Under the pieces are notes generated by a model. The model was not told where the DNA came from, made no database searches, and saw only the letters and a program-made list of their open reading frames with translations. The translations under genes were made by a program, and so were the position numbers. This document shows, in pieces, positions 1 through 6,049 of a stretch of DNA of 6,475 bases (positions within the stretch are counted from its first letter, which is position 1; each line of letters begins with the position of its first letter). The stretch covers positions 1 through 6,475 of the forward strand of contig CAMLDG010000026.1 in assembly GCA_946478655.1 (NCBI GenBank). The letters run 5' to 3'. The DNA is from an uncultured Nitrosotalea sp. Its GTDB lineage: Archaea; Thermoproteota; Nitrososphaeria; Nitrososphaerales; Nitrosopumilaceae.

Positions 1-171
1 TCCCACTCTTTTTGCAGTAACAGATACTCCGTCTCCCAGTCCTTTTTGACAAATGGTACAGGCAGCCTCTGCCACAGTAGTCTTGACTAGCGGCTTTTTT
101 CTTGCAAAATACAGGTCCTGAAACAGCAGTGACTTGCTTCGGTCAAAGTCTGGAATCAGTACTTGAGACAT
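1..171 (-). CDS. Unidentified protein, N-terminal 57 residues (cut by window edge)
   Basis: An open frame runs on the - strand from an ATG at 171-169 to the window edge with no stop, giving 57 residues that begin MSQVLIPDFDRSKSLLFQDL. I do not recognise the family. A CxxC pair (C38-T-I-C41) could be half of a zinc-binding site or a redox pair; the other ligands would lie beyond the window. Basic stretches occur at R24-K26 and K54-R55, and there is no signal peptide or membrane segment. An in-frame ATG nine bases upstream (180-178) would add MLT. I prefer 171 because a TATA-like element (TTTATATG, minus strand, 200-193) lies about 26 bases upstream, the spacing expected for a leaderless archaeal mRNA beginning at this ATG. 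No Shine-Dalgarno sequence is visible. The gene is transcribed divergently from trpE and shares its 96-base upstream region. Its function is unknown, and nothing in it points to tryptophan metabolism. Confidence 0.75.
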   Translation of the reverse strand, partial: MSQVLIPDFDRSKSLLFQDLYFARKKPLVKTTVAEAACTICQKGLGDGVSVTAKRVG

Positions 172-192
172 GGTTAACATACACAAAGATCG

Positions 193-200
193 CATATAAA
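193..200 (-). promoter_or_regulatory. TATA box for the divergent - strand gene
   Basis: Read on the - strand this is TTTATATG, a close match to the archaeal TATA consensus. Its centre is about 26 bases upstream of the ATG at 171, so transcription would start at or next to the start codon, giving a leaderless transcript. The BRE position falls on the GTACC repeat array immediately upstream. This is inferred from sequence and spacing only. Confidence 0.6.
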
Positions 201-221
201 GGTACCGTACCATACCGTAAT
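201..221. repeat. Short 5-bp repeat array, candidate operator between divergent promoters
   Basis: The sequence reads GTACC (202-206), GTACC (207-211), ATACC (212-216), GTAAT (217-221). The 7-mer TACCGTA occurs at 203-209 and again at 213-219, exactly 10 bases (about one helical turn) apart. GGTAC-C-GTACC at 201-211 is also a perfect inverted repeat around one central base. The array abuts the TATA box of the - strand gene on its upstream side and sits about 50-65 bases upstream of the trpE start. It could be a regulator binding site for either gene. No regulator is known from this window. Confidence 0.4.
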
Positions 222-240
222 AGGCAGTATTAAGAAATGG

Positions 241-254
241 CTTAATTTTAAATA
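241..254 (+). promoter_or_regulatory. AT-rich TATA-like element upstream of trpE
   Basis: The stretch CTTAATTTTAAATA lies about 15-27 bases before the trpE ATG at 268. It is the only strongly AT-rich, TATA-like stretch in the trpE side of the intergenic region, and its position fits a leaderless or nearly leaderless operon mRNA. The exact TATA octamer is ambiguous. A second weaker candidate, TATTAAGAAA, lies at 229-238. No Shine-Dalgarno sequence is well placed for the ATG at 268 (AGAAGGA at 256-262 is only five bases away). Confidence 0.4.
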
Positions 255-267
255 GAGAAGGAAATGA

Positions 268-1635
268 ATGTGCACATGGGTGGCCACATTTGGGCATTCA
301 AGCCTTAAGATAATACCTCTAGACTATACTGGCTCCCAATTTGATCTATACAATAAGATATCACGGGAATTTGACCATTCGTTCTTCTTTGAATCCCTTA
401 CAGGACCTGAAGAGTTGTCAGAGACATCACTGATTGGTTTTGACCCATCAATAATCATCAAAGGGTATTCTGACAAAGTTGTCCTCCATTACAAAAGTGG
501 AGGCTCGATGACAATTACAACAAATGATCCTTTGTCTGAGATCAAGAAACTAGTCTACCAGATACCTGATCAAAAATACAGGTATGTCGGAGGAGCAGTT
601 GGAATCATCAATTATGATGCAATCAGATTATGGGAAAAGATTCCAAATTCCCACGAGAACTCAGACGAGCCTTTGATGGAATTTGGAATATACACTGATG
701 GAATTCTTTATGACAACAAGAAAAAAAGATCATTTTATTTTTATTATGATAAAAATAGAATAGACAAAATATCATTTACCAACATAGATTGTGACAAGTT
801 TTCTGTTTCAAAAATTTCTGAAAATTTGAATCAGGACAAATTTGTAGACATGGTAAAACAGGCAAAAAAATACATTCACGACGGAGATATTTTCCAAGTC
901 GTACTTTCAAGGAAATTCAATTTTGATGCAGAGGGAGACTACCTCAAAGTATACAAAATTCTACGTCAAATAAACCCGTCACCATATCTTTATCACATGA
1001 AACTTGGAGAGAGAACCATAATTGGTTCCAGTCCAGAAATGTTACTACGCATTACTGGAAACCAAGTTGAGACATTTCCCATTGCAGGTACAAGGCCAAT
1101 TACAAACGATGAGAAAAAGAATGAAGAGCTAAAAGAGGAATTACTACATGATGAGAAGGAGCTTGCAGAACATACAATGTTGGTAGACCTTGGTAGGAAT
1201 GATATTGGCAGAGTATGCAGATATGGTTCTGTACATGTCAAAGAATTGATGGCTGTTAAAAAGTTCAGCCACGTACAACACATTGTAACCCACGTAGTTG
1301 GAACATTGGATAAAAAATACGACATGTATGATGCAATGAAGGCAGTGTTTCCAGCCGGAACAGTGTCAGGAGCTCCAAAGATACGAGCAATGGAGATAAT
1401 TGACGAATTAGAACCAGATGCGAGAGGACCTTACGCCGGAGCAATTGGATATTTTTCATTTAATGGATGCTGCGACTTTGCAATTGGAATAAGAAGCATA
1501 TTCATGAATGGTTCAAAGGGTTTCATTCAGACTGGAGCAGGAATAGTCACAGACTCTGTTGCTCAAAACGAATGGATGGAAACAGAGCACAAGGCAAATG
1601 CAATGATAACAGCGCTCAAGGAGGCATCAAAATGA
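268..1635 (+). CDS. trpE: Anthranilate synthase component I (TrpE)
   Basis: TrpE is the synthase subunit that converts chorismate and ammonia to anthranilate, the first committed step of tryptophan synthesis; TrpG supplies the ammonia from glutamine. The 455-residue length is normal for the family. The N-terminal domain carries FFFES at 39-43, matching the LLES-type tryptophan-binding motif (E42, S43), so feedback inhibition is likely. The C-terminal chorismate-binding domain (about 190-450) has DIFQVVLSR (207-215), NPSPY (236-240), GSSPE (253-257), PIAGTRP (271-277), EHTMLVDLGRND (301-312), FPAGTVSGAPK (361-371), QTGAGIV (421-427) and ETEHKA (438-443, with Mg-ligand E440). Alanine in PIAGT argues for TrpE rather than the PabB type, which typically has lysine (PIKGT). 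The start is bounded: an in-frame TGA lies directly before it at 265-267. The stop TGA (1633-1635) overlaps the trpG ATG. It is the first gene of the operon. Confidence 0.97.
   Translation: MCTWVATFGHSSLKIIPLDYTGSQFDLYNKISREFDHSFFFESLTGPEELSETSLIGFDPSIIIKGYSDKVVLHYKSGGSMTITTNDPLSEIKKLVYQIPDQKYRYVGGAVGIINYDAIRLWEKIPNSHENSDEPLMEFGIYTDGILYDNKKKRSFYFYYDKNRIDKISFTNIDCDKFSVSKISENLNQDKFVDMVKQAKKYIHDGDIFQVVLSRKFNFDAEGDYLKVYKILRQINPSPYLYHMKLGERTIIGSSPEMLLRITGNQVETFPIAGTRPITNDEKKNEELKEELLHDEKELAEHTMLVDLGRNDIGRVCRYGSVHVKELMAVKKFSHVQHIVTHVVGTLDKKYDMYDAMKAVFPAGTVSGAPKIRAMEIIDELEPDARGPYAGAIGYFSFNGCCDFAIGIRSIFMNGSKGFIQTGAGIVTDSVAQNEWMETEHKANAMITALKEASK
1618..1624 (+). promoter_or_regulatory. Strong Shine-Dalgarno for trpG
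   Basis: AAGGAGG lies inside the trpE 3' end, seven bases before the trpG ATG at 1632. It is the best ribosome binding site in the window. It fixes the trpG start against the much longer open frame that extends upstream inside trpE. Confidence 0.8.
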
Positions 1636-2219
1636 AATTTCTGATCATTGACAATTATGATTCTTTTGTATACAACATTGCCCAACTACTCGGAGAGCTA
1701 AACGTTGAATCAGACGTAATCAGAAATGACAAAGTAACAATTGATGACATCAAAAAAGGAAACTATGATGCAATAATAATTTCTCCAGGACCTGGAACAC
1801 CAGAAGATGAAAAATATTTTGGAATATGCACCAAGGTAATCAAGGAACTCGGACCAACAAAGCCAATACTTGGAGTATGCCTTGGTCACCAGGGAATCAT
1901 ACATGCATTTGGCGGAAAAGTTGTCAATGCAGGAAACGTAAGGCATGGCAAGACAAGCCCTGTAGAACATACCACATCTCCGCTCTTTGAGGGCGTACAA
2001 AACCCATTCAAGGCCACAAGATATCACTCTCTAGTTGGAGACAAGACAATAATTCCAGACGACCTCCAGATAACGGCTGTTGCACAAGATGACAAGGAGA
2101 TAATGGCAATTAGCCACAAAAAATACCTCATAGAAGGAGTACAATTTCACCCAGAATCAATCATGACCAGTGAAGGCAAGAAGATTCTAAGTAACTTTAT
2201 CAAGTTGGTGCAAAAATGA
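1632..2219 (+). CDS. trpG: Anthranilate synthase glutamine amidotransferase subunit (TrpG)
   Basis: TrpG is a class I (triad) glutamine amidotransferase that hydrolyses glutamine and channels ammonia to TrpE. The 195 residues match a free-standing TrpG. Visible motifs are MKFLIIDNYDSF at the N terminus, the oxyanion-hole loop SPGPG (51-55), the nucleophile elbow GVCLGHQ (81-87) with catalytic C83, HGK (105-107), and QFHPES (171-176) with catalytic H173 and E175. The frame is open upstream to an ATG at 1467, but those 55 codons lie over conserved trpE sequence. The ATG at 1632 gives the family N terminus and has AAGGAGG seven bases upstream. The start overlaps the trpE stop as ATGA and the stop overlaps the trpD start as ATGA, so translation is probably coupled. 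It could also serve p-aminobenzoate synthesis as an amphibolic PabA, but TrpE is the obvious partner here. Confidence 0.96.
   Translation: MKFLIIDNYDSFVYNIAQLLGELNVESDVIRNDKVTIDDIKKGNYDAIIISPGPGTPEDEKYFGICTKVIKELGPTKPILGVCLGHQGIIHAFGGKVVNAGNVRHGKTSPVEHTTSPLFEGVQNPFKATRYHSLVGDKTIIPDDLQITAVAQDDKEIMAISHKKYLIEGVQFHPESIMTSEGKKILSNFIKLVQK
2203..2210 (+). promoter_or_regulatory. Ribosome binding site for trpD
   Basis: AGTTGGTG sits at the end of trpG; its GGTG (2207-2210) is five bases before the ATG at 2216 and can pair with the 3' end of 16S rRNA (GGAGGTGA-type complement). The same octamer recurs before trpB (4013-4020). Confidence 0.5.
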
Positions 2220-3262
2220 TAACCGAATATATCACAAAAATGTCGTCCAACAAAAATCTCAGTCATGATGAGATGTCACATGTAATGGATGACATTTTGT
2301 CTGGAAAAATTTCAGTGGATGAGACAACAAGTTTTCTTGGAGCATTGACAAAAAAAGGAGAAACTGACCAAGAGCTTCTTGCAATGCTAGACAAGATGCA
2401 ACAAAATGCAGTACACATACATCCAAAAATAAATCAAAATATCATAGATGTGTGTGGGACTGGCGGCGACAGTATGAGTACATTTAACATTTCAACAACG
2501 GCATCATTTGTGATAGCCGCATCAGGTGTGGTAGTTGCAAAACATGGAAACAGGTCAGTCTCTGGCACAAGTGGAAGTGCAGACATTTTTGAATACTTTG
2601 GATATGATCTCAACATGGAACCACACAAAGTCCAAGAGATAATTGAAAAGTTTGGAATTGGTTTTATGTTTGCCCCCAAGTTTCATCCTGCCATGAAGAA
2701 TGTTGCAGACGCAAGAAAACAGGTAGGCAGACGAACCGCATTTAATTTGCTAGGTCCGCTTTGTAATCCAGCCCAGGTAAAACACCAGCTTGTCGGAGTG
2801 TATTCCAAAGAATATCTCAGTCGTGTCATATCTCTTTTAGAGTCAAGAGGGGCAACAAACGTAATGACTGTGATCTCTGAAGATGGTCTTGATGAATTAT
2901 CTACAACATCCAAAAATTATATTCATCAACTAAACAATGGTGAAGTGACAAGTTCAGTACTTGACCCAGCAGATCTTGGTTTGAACAAGGCAAAAATCTC
3001 AGATTTTCAGATTAGAACAAAAGACGAGGCAATAGGAGCCTTTGTCTCAGTATTAAACGGAACTGCCAAAAAGCCCATGCATGAGATTACCGCACTCAAT
3101 GCAGCAGCTGGGTTAATTGTAGGTGGGTTTTCAGAGAAATTCGATGAGGCATTACAGGTTTCACTTGAATCAATCAAAAATGGTAAGGCATATGTCCTTT
3201 TCAAAGATTTCATAAAATATTGCGGAGATGTAACAAAGCTGGAGGCTTTTGAGAAAAAATGA
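2216..3262 (+). CDS. trpD: Anthranilate phosphoribosyltransferase (TrpD)
   Basis: TrpD transfers the phosphoribosyl group of PRPP to anthranilate, forming N-(5'-phosphoribosyl)anthranilate. The 348 residues fit the family. An N-terminal helical domain (about 1-70) is followed by the nucleoside phosphorylase-like alpha/beta domain. Visible motifs are the PRPP-binding loop CGTGGD (80-85), FNIST (90-94), KHGNRSVS (109-116), FAPKFHPAMK (152-161), GRRTAFNLLGPL (171-182) with the anthranilate-binding arginine region at R172/R173, and DGLDE (223-227) whose D226/E227 match the Mg ligands of the Sulfolobus enzyme. The start overlaps the trpG stop (ATGA). The next methionine (M9) has no better support. 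The stop overlaps the trpC start in the same way. It is not fused to trpG, unlike in some enterobacteria. Its product needs TrpF before TrpC can act, and trpF is absent from this window. Confidence 0.97.
   Translation: MITEYITKMSSNKNLSHDEMSHVMDDILSGKISVDETTSFLGALTKKGETDQELLAMLDKMQQNAVHIHPKINQNIIDVCGTGGDSMSTFNISTTASFVIAASGVVVAKHGNRSVSGTSGSADIFEYFGYDLNMEPHKVQEIIEKFGIGFMFAPKFHPAMKNVADARKQVGRRTAFNLLGPLCNPAQVKHQLVGVYSKEYLSRVISLLESRGATNVMTVISEDGLDELSTTSKNYIHQLNNGEVTSSVLDPADLGLNKAKISDFQIRTKDEAIGAFVSVLNGTAKKPMHEITALNAAAGLIVGGFSEKFDEALQVSLESIKNGKAYVLFKDFIKYCGDVTKLEAFEKK
3241..3253 (+). promoter_or_regulatory. Ribosome binding region for trpC
   Basis: GGAGG (3241-3245) ends 13 bases before the ATG at 3259, longer than usual, while TTTGAG (3248-3253) ends five bases before it. 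The layout GGAG-N3-TTTGAG-N-AAAA-ATG is repeated base for base in spacing at the trpA start. Confidence 0.45.
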
Positions 3263-4032
3263 AAGACATGCTTGAGAAACTTGCCAACAATTCACAAAAG
3301 GCAATAAGTGATGGAACTTATGAAATCAGTTACAAAAATTCCAAATCAGAAAAAGACCTAATCAAACAGATTAGAGGTAACAAGCATGCTTCACTGATAA
3401 CAGAGGTAAAATTCTCATCACCATCACTTGGAAACATAAGAGAAGTATCTGATCCTGTCATGATTGCAAAGCAGATGGTTGATGGAGGTGCAGTTGGATT
3501 GTCAGTATTAACACAGCCGTACTTGTTCAACGGCTCACCAGATTATTTTACAAAGATTCGAAAAAGTGTCAAGGTGCCGCTGTTGATGAAAGATATTGTG
3601 GTAGACAAGTCCCAAATTGATGCAGCCGAAAAATTAGGAGCTGACATGGTTCTTTTGATACAGGCAATATTTGATAAAAAGTTTGCAAAAGACATTGATG
3701 AATTTGTTTCATATGCACACAAAAAGAAGCTCTTAGTATTGTTAGAGTCACACACAAAAAAAGAATTTTCAGATTCCGCAAAGACCAAGGCAGACATACT
3801 GGGAATAAACAACCGTAACCTCGATACACTTGAGATAGACCTTGAGACCACAAAATCCATTCTAAAGGACAGAGATGAAAAGCGAATTATAATATCAGAA
3901 AGCGGGGTAGAATCTACAAAAGACATCCAGTTTTTGAAAAAATGTGGTGCTGATGCTTTTTTGGTAGGCAGCAGCATAATGAAGAGTAAAGATATCAAGG
4001 GACTGGTATCAGAGTTGGTGTTGTCAATATGA
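3259..4032 (+). CDS. trpC: Indole-3-glycerol phosphate synthase (TrpC)
   Basis: TrpC closes the ring of 1-(2-carboxyphenylamino)-1-deoxyribulose 5-phosphate to indole-3-glycerol phosphate, releasing CO2 and water. It is a single (beta/alpha)8 barrel of 257 residues, the monofunctional length, so it is not a TrpC-TrpF fusion. The catalytic set known from Sulfolobus IGPS is all present: E49 and K51 in TEVKFSSPS (48-56), K111 in LLMKD (108-112), E163 in LLESH (161-165), N184 in GINNRNL (182-188), and E214/S215 in SESG (213-216). The C-terminal phosphate-binding turn is LVGSSIM (235-241). After strand 3 it reads [12 protein letters not shown] (82-93), with Q86 where SVLTE/SVLTD is usual; this does not remove a known catalytic residue. 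The start overlaps the trpD stop (ATGA) and the stop overlaps the trpB start. An alternative ATG at 3268 would trim three residues. Confidence 0.97.
   Translation: MKDMLEKLANNSQKAISDGTYEISYKNSKSEKDLIKQIRGNKHASLITEVKFSSPSLGNIREVSDPVMIAKQMVDGGAVGLSVLTQPYLFNGSPDYFTKIRKSVKVPLLMKDIVVDKSQIDAAEKLGADMVLLIQAIFDKKFAKDIDEFVSYAHKKKLLVLLESHTKKEFSDSAKTKADILGINNRNLDTLEIDLETTKSILKDRDEKRIIISESGVESTKDIQFLKKCGADAFLVGSSIMKSKDIKGLVSELVLSI
4013..4020 (+). promoter_or_regulatory. Ribosome binding site for trpB
   Basis: AGTTGGTG at the end of trpC has GGTG (4017-4020) eight bases before the ATG at 4029. The octamer is identical to the one preceding trpD, although the two encode different residues upstream (KLV in TrpG, ELV in TrpC). 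Confidence 0.5.
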
Positions 4033-5231
4033 AACTGAGATACCCAAAAAATGGCAAATTCGGAGAGTTTGGTGGAAGATACATTCCAGAAACCCTTGTT
4101 CCAGCAGTAGAAGAACTAGAAGAGGCCTATCTAAAATACAAAGATGATGCAGACTTTAAGAAAGAATTACGATATTATCTTACGCAATATGCAGGCAGGC
4201 CTACCCCATTATACCTGGCCAAAAATCTAACAAAATTTGCAGGCGGTGCAAAGATCTACCTAAAAAGAGAAGACCTGCTACATGGCGGAGCCCACAAGAT
4301 CAACAATACACTAGGGCAAGGACTGCTTGCAAAAAGAATGAAGAAGAAAAGAATCATTGCTGAAACAGGCGCAGGGCAACACGGTGTTGCAACTGCAATG
4401 GCATGCTCTGCACTTGGAATGAACGGTGAAGTGTACATGGGTTACAAGGACACCCAGAGACAAAAGCTAAATGTCTTTAGAATGAATCTGCTTGGCTCAA
4501 AGGTACATCCAGTCAAAGAAGGAACACAGACCTTGAAGGATGCAATCAATGAAGCGATACGAGACTGGATTACAAATGTAAAAACAACATACTATCTTTT
4601 AGGATCAGCAGTAGGCCCACATCCATATCCTGTGATGGTAAGAGATTTTCAATCAGTCATAGGAGAAGAAATTCTTGCACAGATGAAAAAACTTGAGAAA
4701 AAATCACCAGACTCTGTAGTTGCATGTGTAGGAGGAGGCTCTAATGCAATTGGAACATTTTATCCGTTAATTGATGAAGATACCAAAATGTTTGGAGTGG
4801 AAGCAGGCGGAGAAGGAATCAAGAGTGGTCATCACTCTGCAACATTAGTAGGAGGATCAAAGGGTGTACTTCACGGCATGTTGACATATCTTTTACAAGA
4901 CAGCGAGGGACAAATTAGTGAAACCCATAGTGTATCTGCAGGATTAGATTATCCAGGAGTTGGACCAGAACACTCGTATCTAAAAGATGCAAAGAGAGTA
5001 AAGTATGATGCAGTAAATGACAAAGAAGCGGTGGATGCATTTCTCTTGCTTTCAAAACACGAGGGAATCATACCAGCACTAGAATCAGCTCATGCAATTG
5101 CATATGCAATAAAAATTGCAAGAAACATGCCAAAGAGCGAAAGTATTGTTGTAACATTATCAGGAAGAGGAGACAAGGATGTTGAAGAAGTAGGGAGATA
5201 TTTGAGTAAAAATGTCAAGAATAAAAAATAA
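4029..5231 (+). CDS. trpB: Tryptophan synthase beta subunit (TrpB, TrpB1 type)
   Basis: TrpB is the PLP enzyme that condenses indole, delivered from TrpA, with serine to give tryptophan. The 400 residues match the standard TrpB1 form that pairs with TrpA; there is no long N-terminal extension of the kind seen in TrpB2. Visible motifs are [12 protein letters not shown] (12-23), [14 protein letters not shown] (80-93) with the PLP Schiff-base lysine K90, AETGAGQHG (111-119) with catalytic E112, GGGSNA (235-240) binding the PLP phosphate, the [15 protein letters not shown] region (301-315) with D307, and TLSGRGDKD (376-384) with S378 near the PLP pyridine nitrogen. The C-terminal tail is basic (NVKNKK) and is encoded in the stretch shared with trpA. 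The start overlaps the trpC stop (ATGA), and the last 20 bases, including the stop, overlap the trpA start in another frame. It is followed at once by trpA, the classic BA order. Confidence 0.98.
   Translation: MKLRYPKNGKFGEFGGRYIPETLVPAVEELEEAYLKYKDDADFKKELRYYLTQYAGRPTPLYLAKNLTKFAGGAKIYLKREDLLHGGAHKINNTLGQGLLAKRMKKKRIIAETGAGQHGVATAMACSALGMNGEVYMGYKDTQRQKLNVFRMNLLGSKVHPVKEGTQTLKDAINEAIRDWITNVKTTYYLLGSAVGPHPYPVMVRDFQSVIGEEILAQMKKLEKKSPDSVVACVGGGSNAIGTFYPLIDEDTKMFGVEAGGEGIKSGHHSATLVGGSKGVLHGMLTYLLQDSEGQISETHSVSAGLDYPGVGPEHSYLKDAKRVKYDAVNDKEAVDAFLLLSKHEGIIPALESAHAIAYAIKIARNMPKSESIVVTLSGRGDKDVEEVGRYLSKNVKNKK
5194..5206 (+). promoter_or_regulatory. Ribosome binding region for trpA
   Basis: GGAG (5194-5197) and TTTGAG (5201-5206) inside trpB precede the ATG at 5212 by the same distances as the matching elements before trpC (GGAG begins 18 bases upstream, TTTGAG ends five bases upstream, then N-AAAA-ATG). 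This supports the start that overlaps trpB by 20 bases. Confidence 0.45.
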
Positions 5232-6018
5232 ATTTCAAGACCTCAGGTCCAAGAAACAAAAAGCCCTGATAACATACATCATGACAGGATTTCCAAGTGA
5301 AAAGGATACGCTTTCTGCAGTAAGAGGGCTTGTAAAAGGTGGTGCTGACATCATAGAACTCGGGATGCCATTTTCAGACCCATTAGCAGATGGACCTGTA
5401 ATCCAGAATGCAGGTTTTCAGGCGCTGCAGAAGGGAATGAATTTTGACAAATTTCTTGCCCTAGTGAAAAAAATTCGCAAGGAGACAGATATTCCGCTTG
5501 TTTTGATGACATACACCAATATCTTGTACAGTCATGGTTATGAGAAGTTCATATCAACAGTAAAACGTGCAGGAATTGATGGCTTGATTCTGCCTGACAT
5601 GTCAATTAACGAATCAAAGGACTTTCTACAGGCTGCCAAGAAAAACAAGATGGATGTCATATTTTTGATATCTCCGAACACCTCATCAGAGAGGATCAAA
5701 AAAATCTCTAACGCATCATCAGGCTTTTTGTATCTAGTATCAGTGTTTGGAACCACGGGTGGTCAGCAGCAGTTCCAAGATTATACAGTTCACGCAATTA
5801 AAAATGCCAAAAAAATATTGCATGGAAAAATTCCACTAGGTGTAGGATTTGGTGTAAGCAATCCAGATCAGGCAAGATTCATAATAAAATCAGGGGCAGA
5901 TGCAATAATTGTAGGGAGTGCATTTTTGAGACTCATGGAAAGCACACCTTCAGAAAAGATCGAACACAAGATTGGCCAGTTTACAACCAGTCTAAAAAAA
6001 GCCACAATCACAGAATAA
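5212..6018 (+). CDS. trpA: Tryptophan synthase alpha subunit (TrpA)
   Basis: TrpA cleaves indole-3-glycerol phosphate to indole and glyceraldehyde 3-phosphate and passes indole to TrpB. It has 268 residues, the full family length, in a (beta/alpha)8 barrel. The signature [18 protein letters not shown] (48-65) carries both catalytic acids at the Salmonella numbering, E49 and D60. Loop 6 is FGTTGG (179-184), with T182 equivalent to the loop-6 threonine used in alpha-beta communication; the phosphate site includes GFGVSNP (212-218) and VGSAFLR (234-240). Y174 in LYLVS matches the active-site tyrosine. The start gives [11 protein letters not shown], the usual beginning of the helix H0 region, and no later methionine (next M24 in YIMTGFP) would keep this region. 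It overlaps trpB by 20 bases instead of the four-base ATGA used elsewhere in the operon. It is the last trp gene; pyrG follows after 25 bases. Confidence 0.97.
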   Translation: MSRIKNKFQDLRSKKQKALITYIMTGFPSEKDTLSAVRGLVKGGADIIELGMPFSDPLADGPVIQNAGFQALQKGMNFDKFLALVKKIRKETDIPLVLMTYTNILYSHGYEKFISTVKRAGIDGLILPDMSINESKDFLQAAKKNKMDVIFLISPNTSSERIKKISNASSGFLYLVSVFGTTGGQQQFQDYTVHAIKNAKKILHGKIPLGVGFGVSNPDQARFIIKSGADAIIVGSAFLRLMESTPSEKIEHKIGQFTTSLKKATITE

Positions 6019-6036
6019 GAAATAAAAGGATCTCAA

Positions 6037-6049
6037 ATCCATCATGGAT
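6037..6049. repeat. 13-base inverted repeat over the first pyrG ATG
   Basis: ATCCAT-C-ATGGAT is a perfect inverted repeat with a one-base centre. Its right arm contains the upstream candidate pyrG start (6044) and ends directly before the second candidate (6050). It may be a regulator site or chance; the loop is too short and no T-run follows, so it is not an obvious terminator. Confidence 0.3.

Noticed and set aside
172..267. tRNA, riboswitch or T-box-like leader in the divergent intergenic region
   Set aside because: The 96 bases are too short once the two promoters are placed, and I could draw no stable multi-stem structure; only the GTACC repeat array stands out.
993..1325. 110-codon open frame on the - strand
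   Set aside because: It is antisense to the conserved chorismate-binding domain of trpE and is full of Ser/Phe runs from the complement of AAA/GAA codons; it has no promoter or ribosome binding site of its own.
1467..1631. Upstream extension of the trpG frame by 55 codons
   Set aside because: These codons overlap the conserved trpE C terminus in another frame. The internal ATG at 1632 has a strong Shine-Dalgarno and yields the family N terminus MKFLIIDNYDSF.
268..1635. First gene as PabB (aminodeoxychorismate synthase) or isochorismate synthase instead of TrpE
   Set aside because: PIAGTRP at 271-277 has alanine where PabB enzymes typically have lysine, an N-terminal Trp-binding FFFES motif is present, and the gene opens an otherwise trp-only operon.
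3543..3998. 151-codon open frame on the - strand
   Set aside because: It lies wholly inside trpC, whose reading frame carries every catalytic residue of the family. The antisense translation is serine- and phenylalanine-rich, as expected from the complement of Lys/Glu-rich coding sequence, and has no recognisable motif.
5992..6036. Possible terminator after trpA (A-rich tract and spacer)
   Set aside because: No stem-loop with a T-run and no clear archaeal poly-T tract is present on the + strand before pyrG; the A-rich tract lies inside the trpA coding end.
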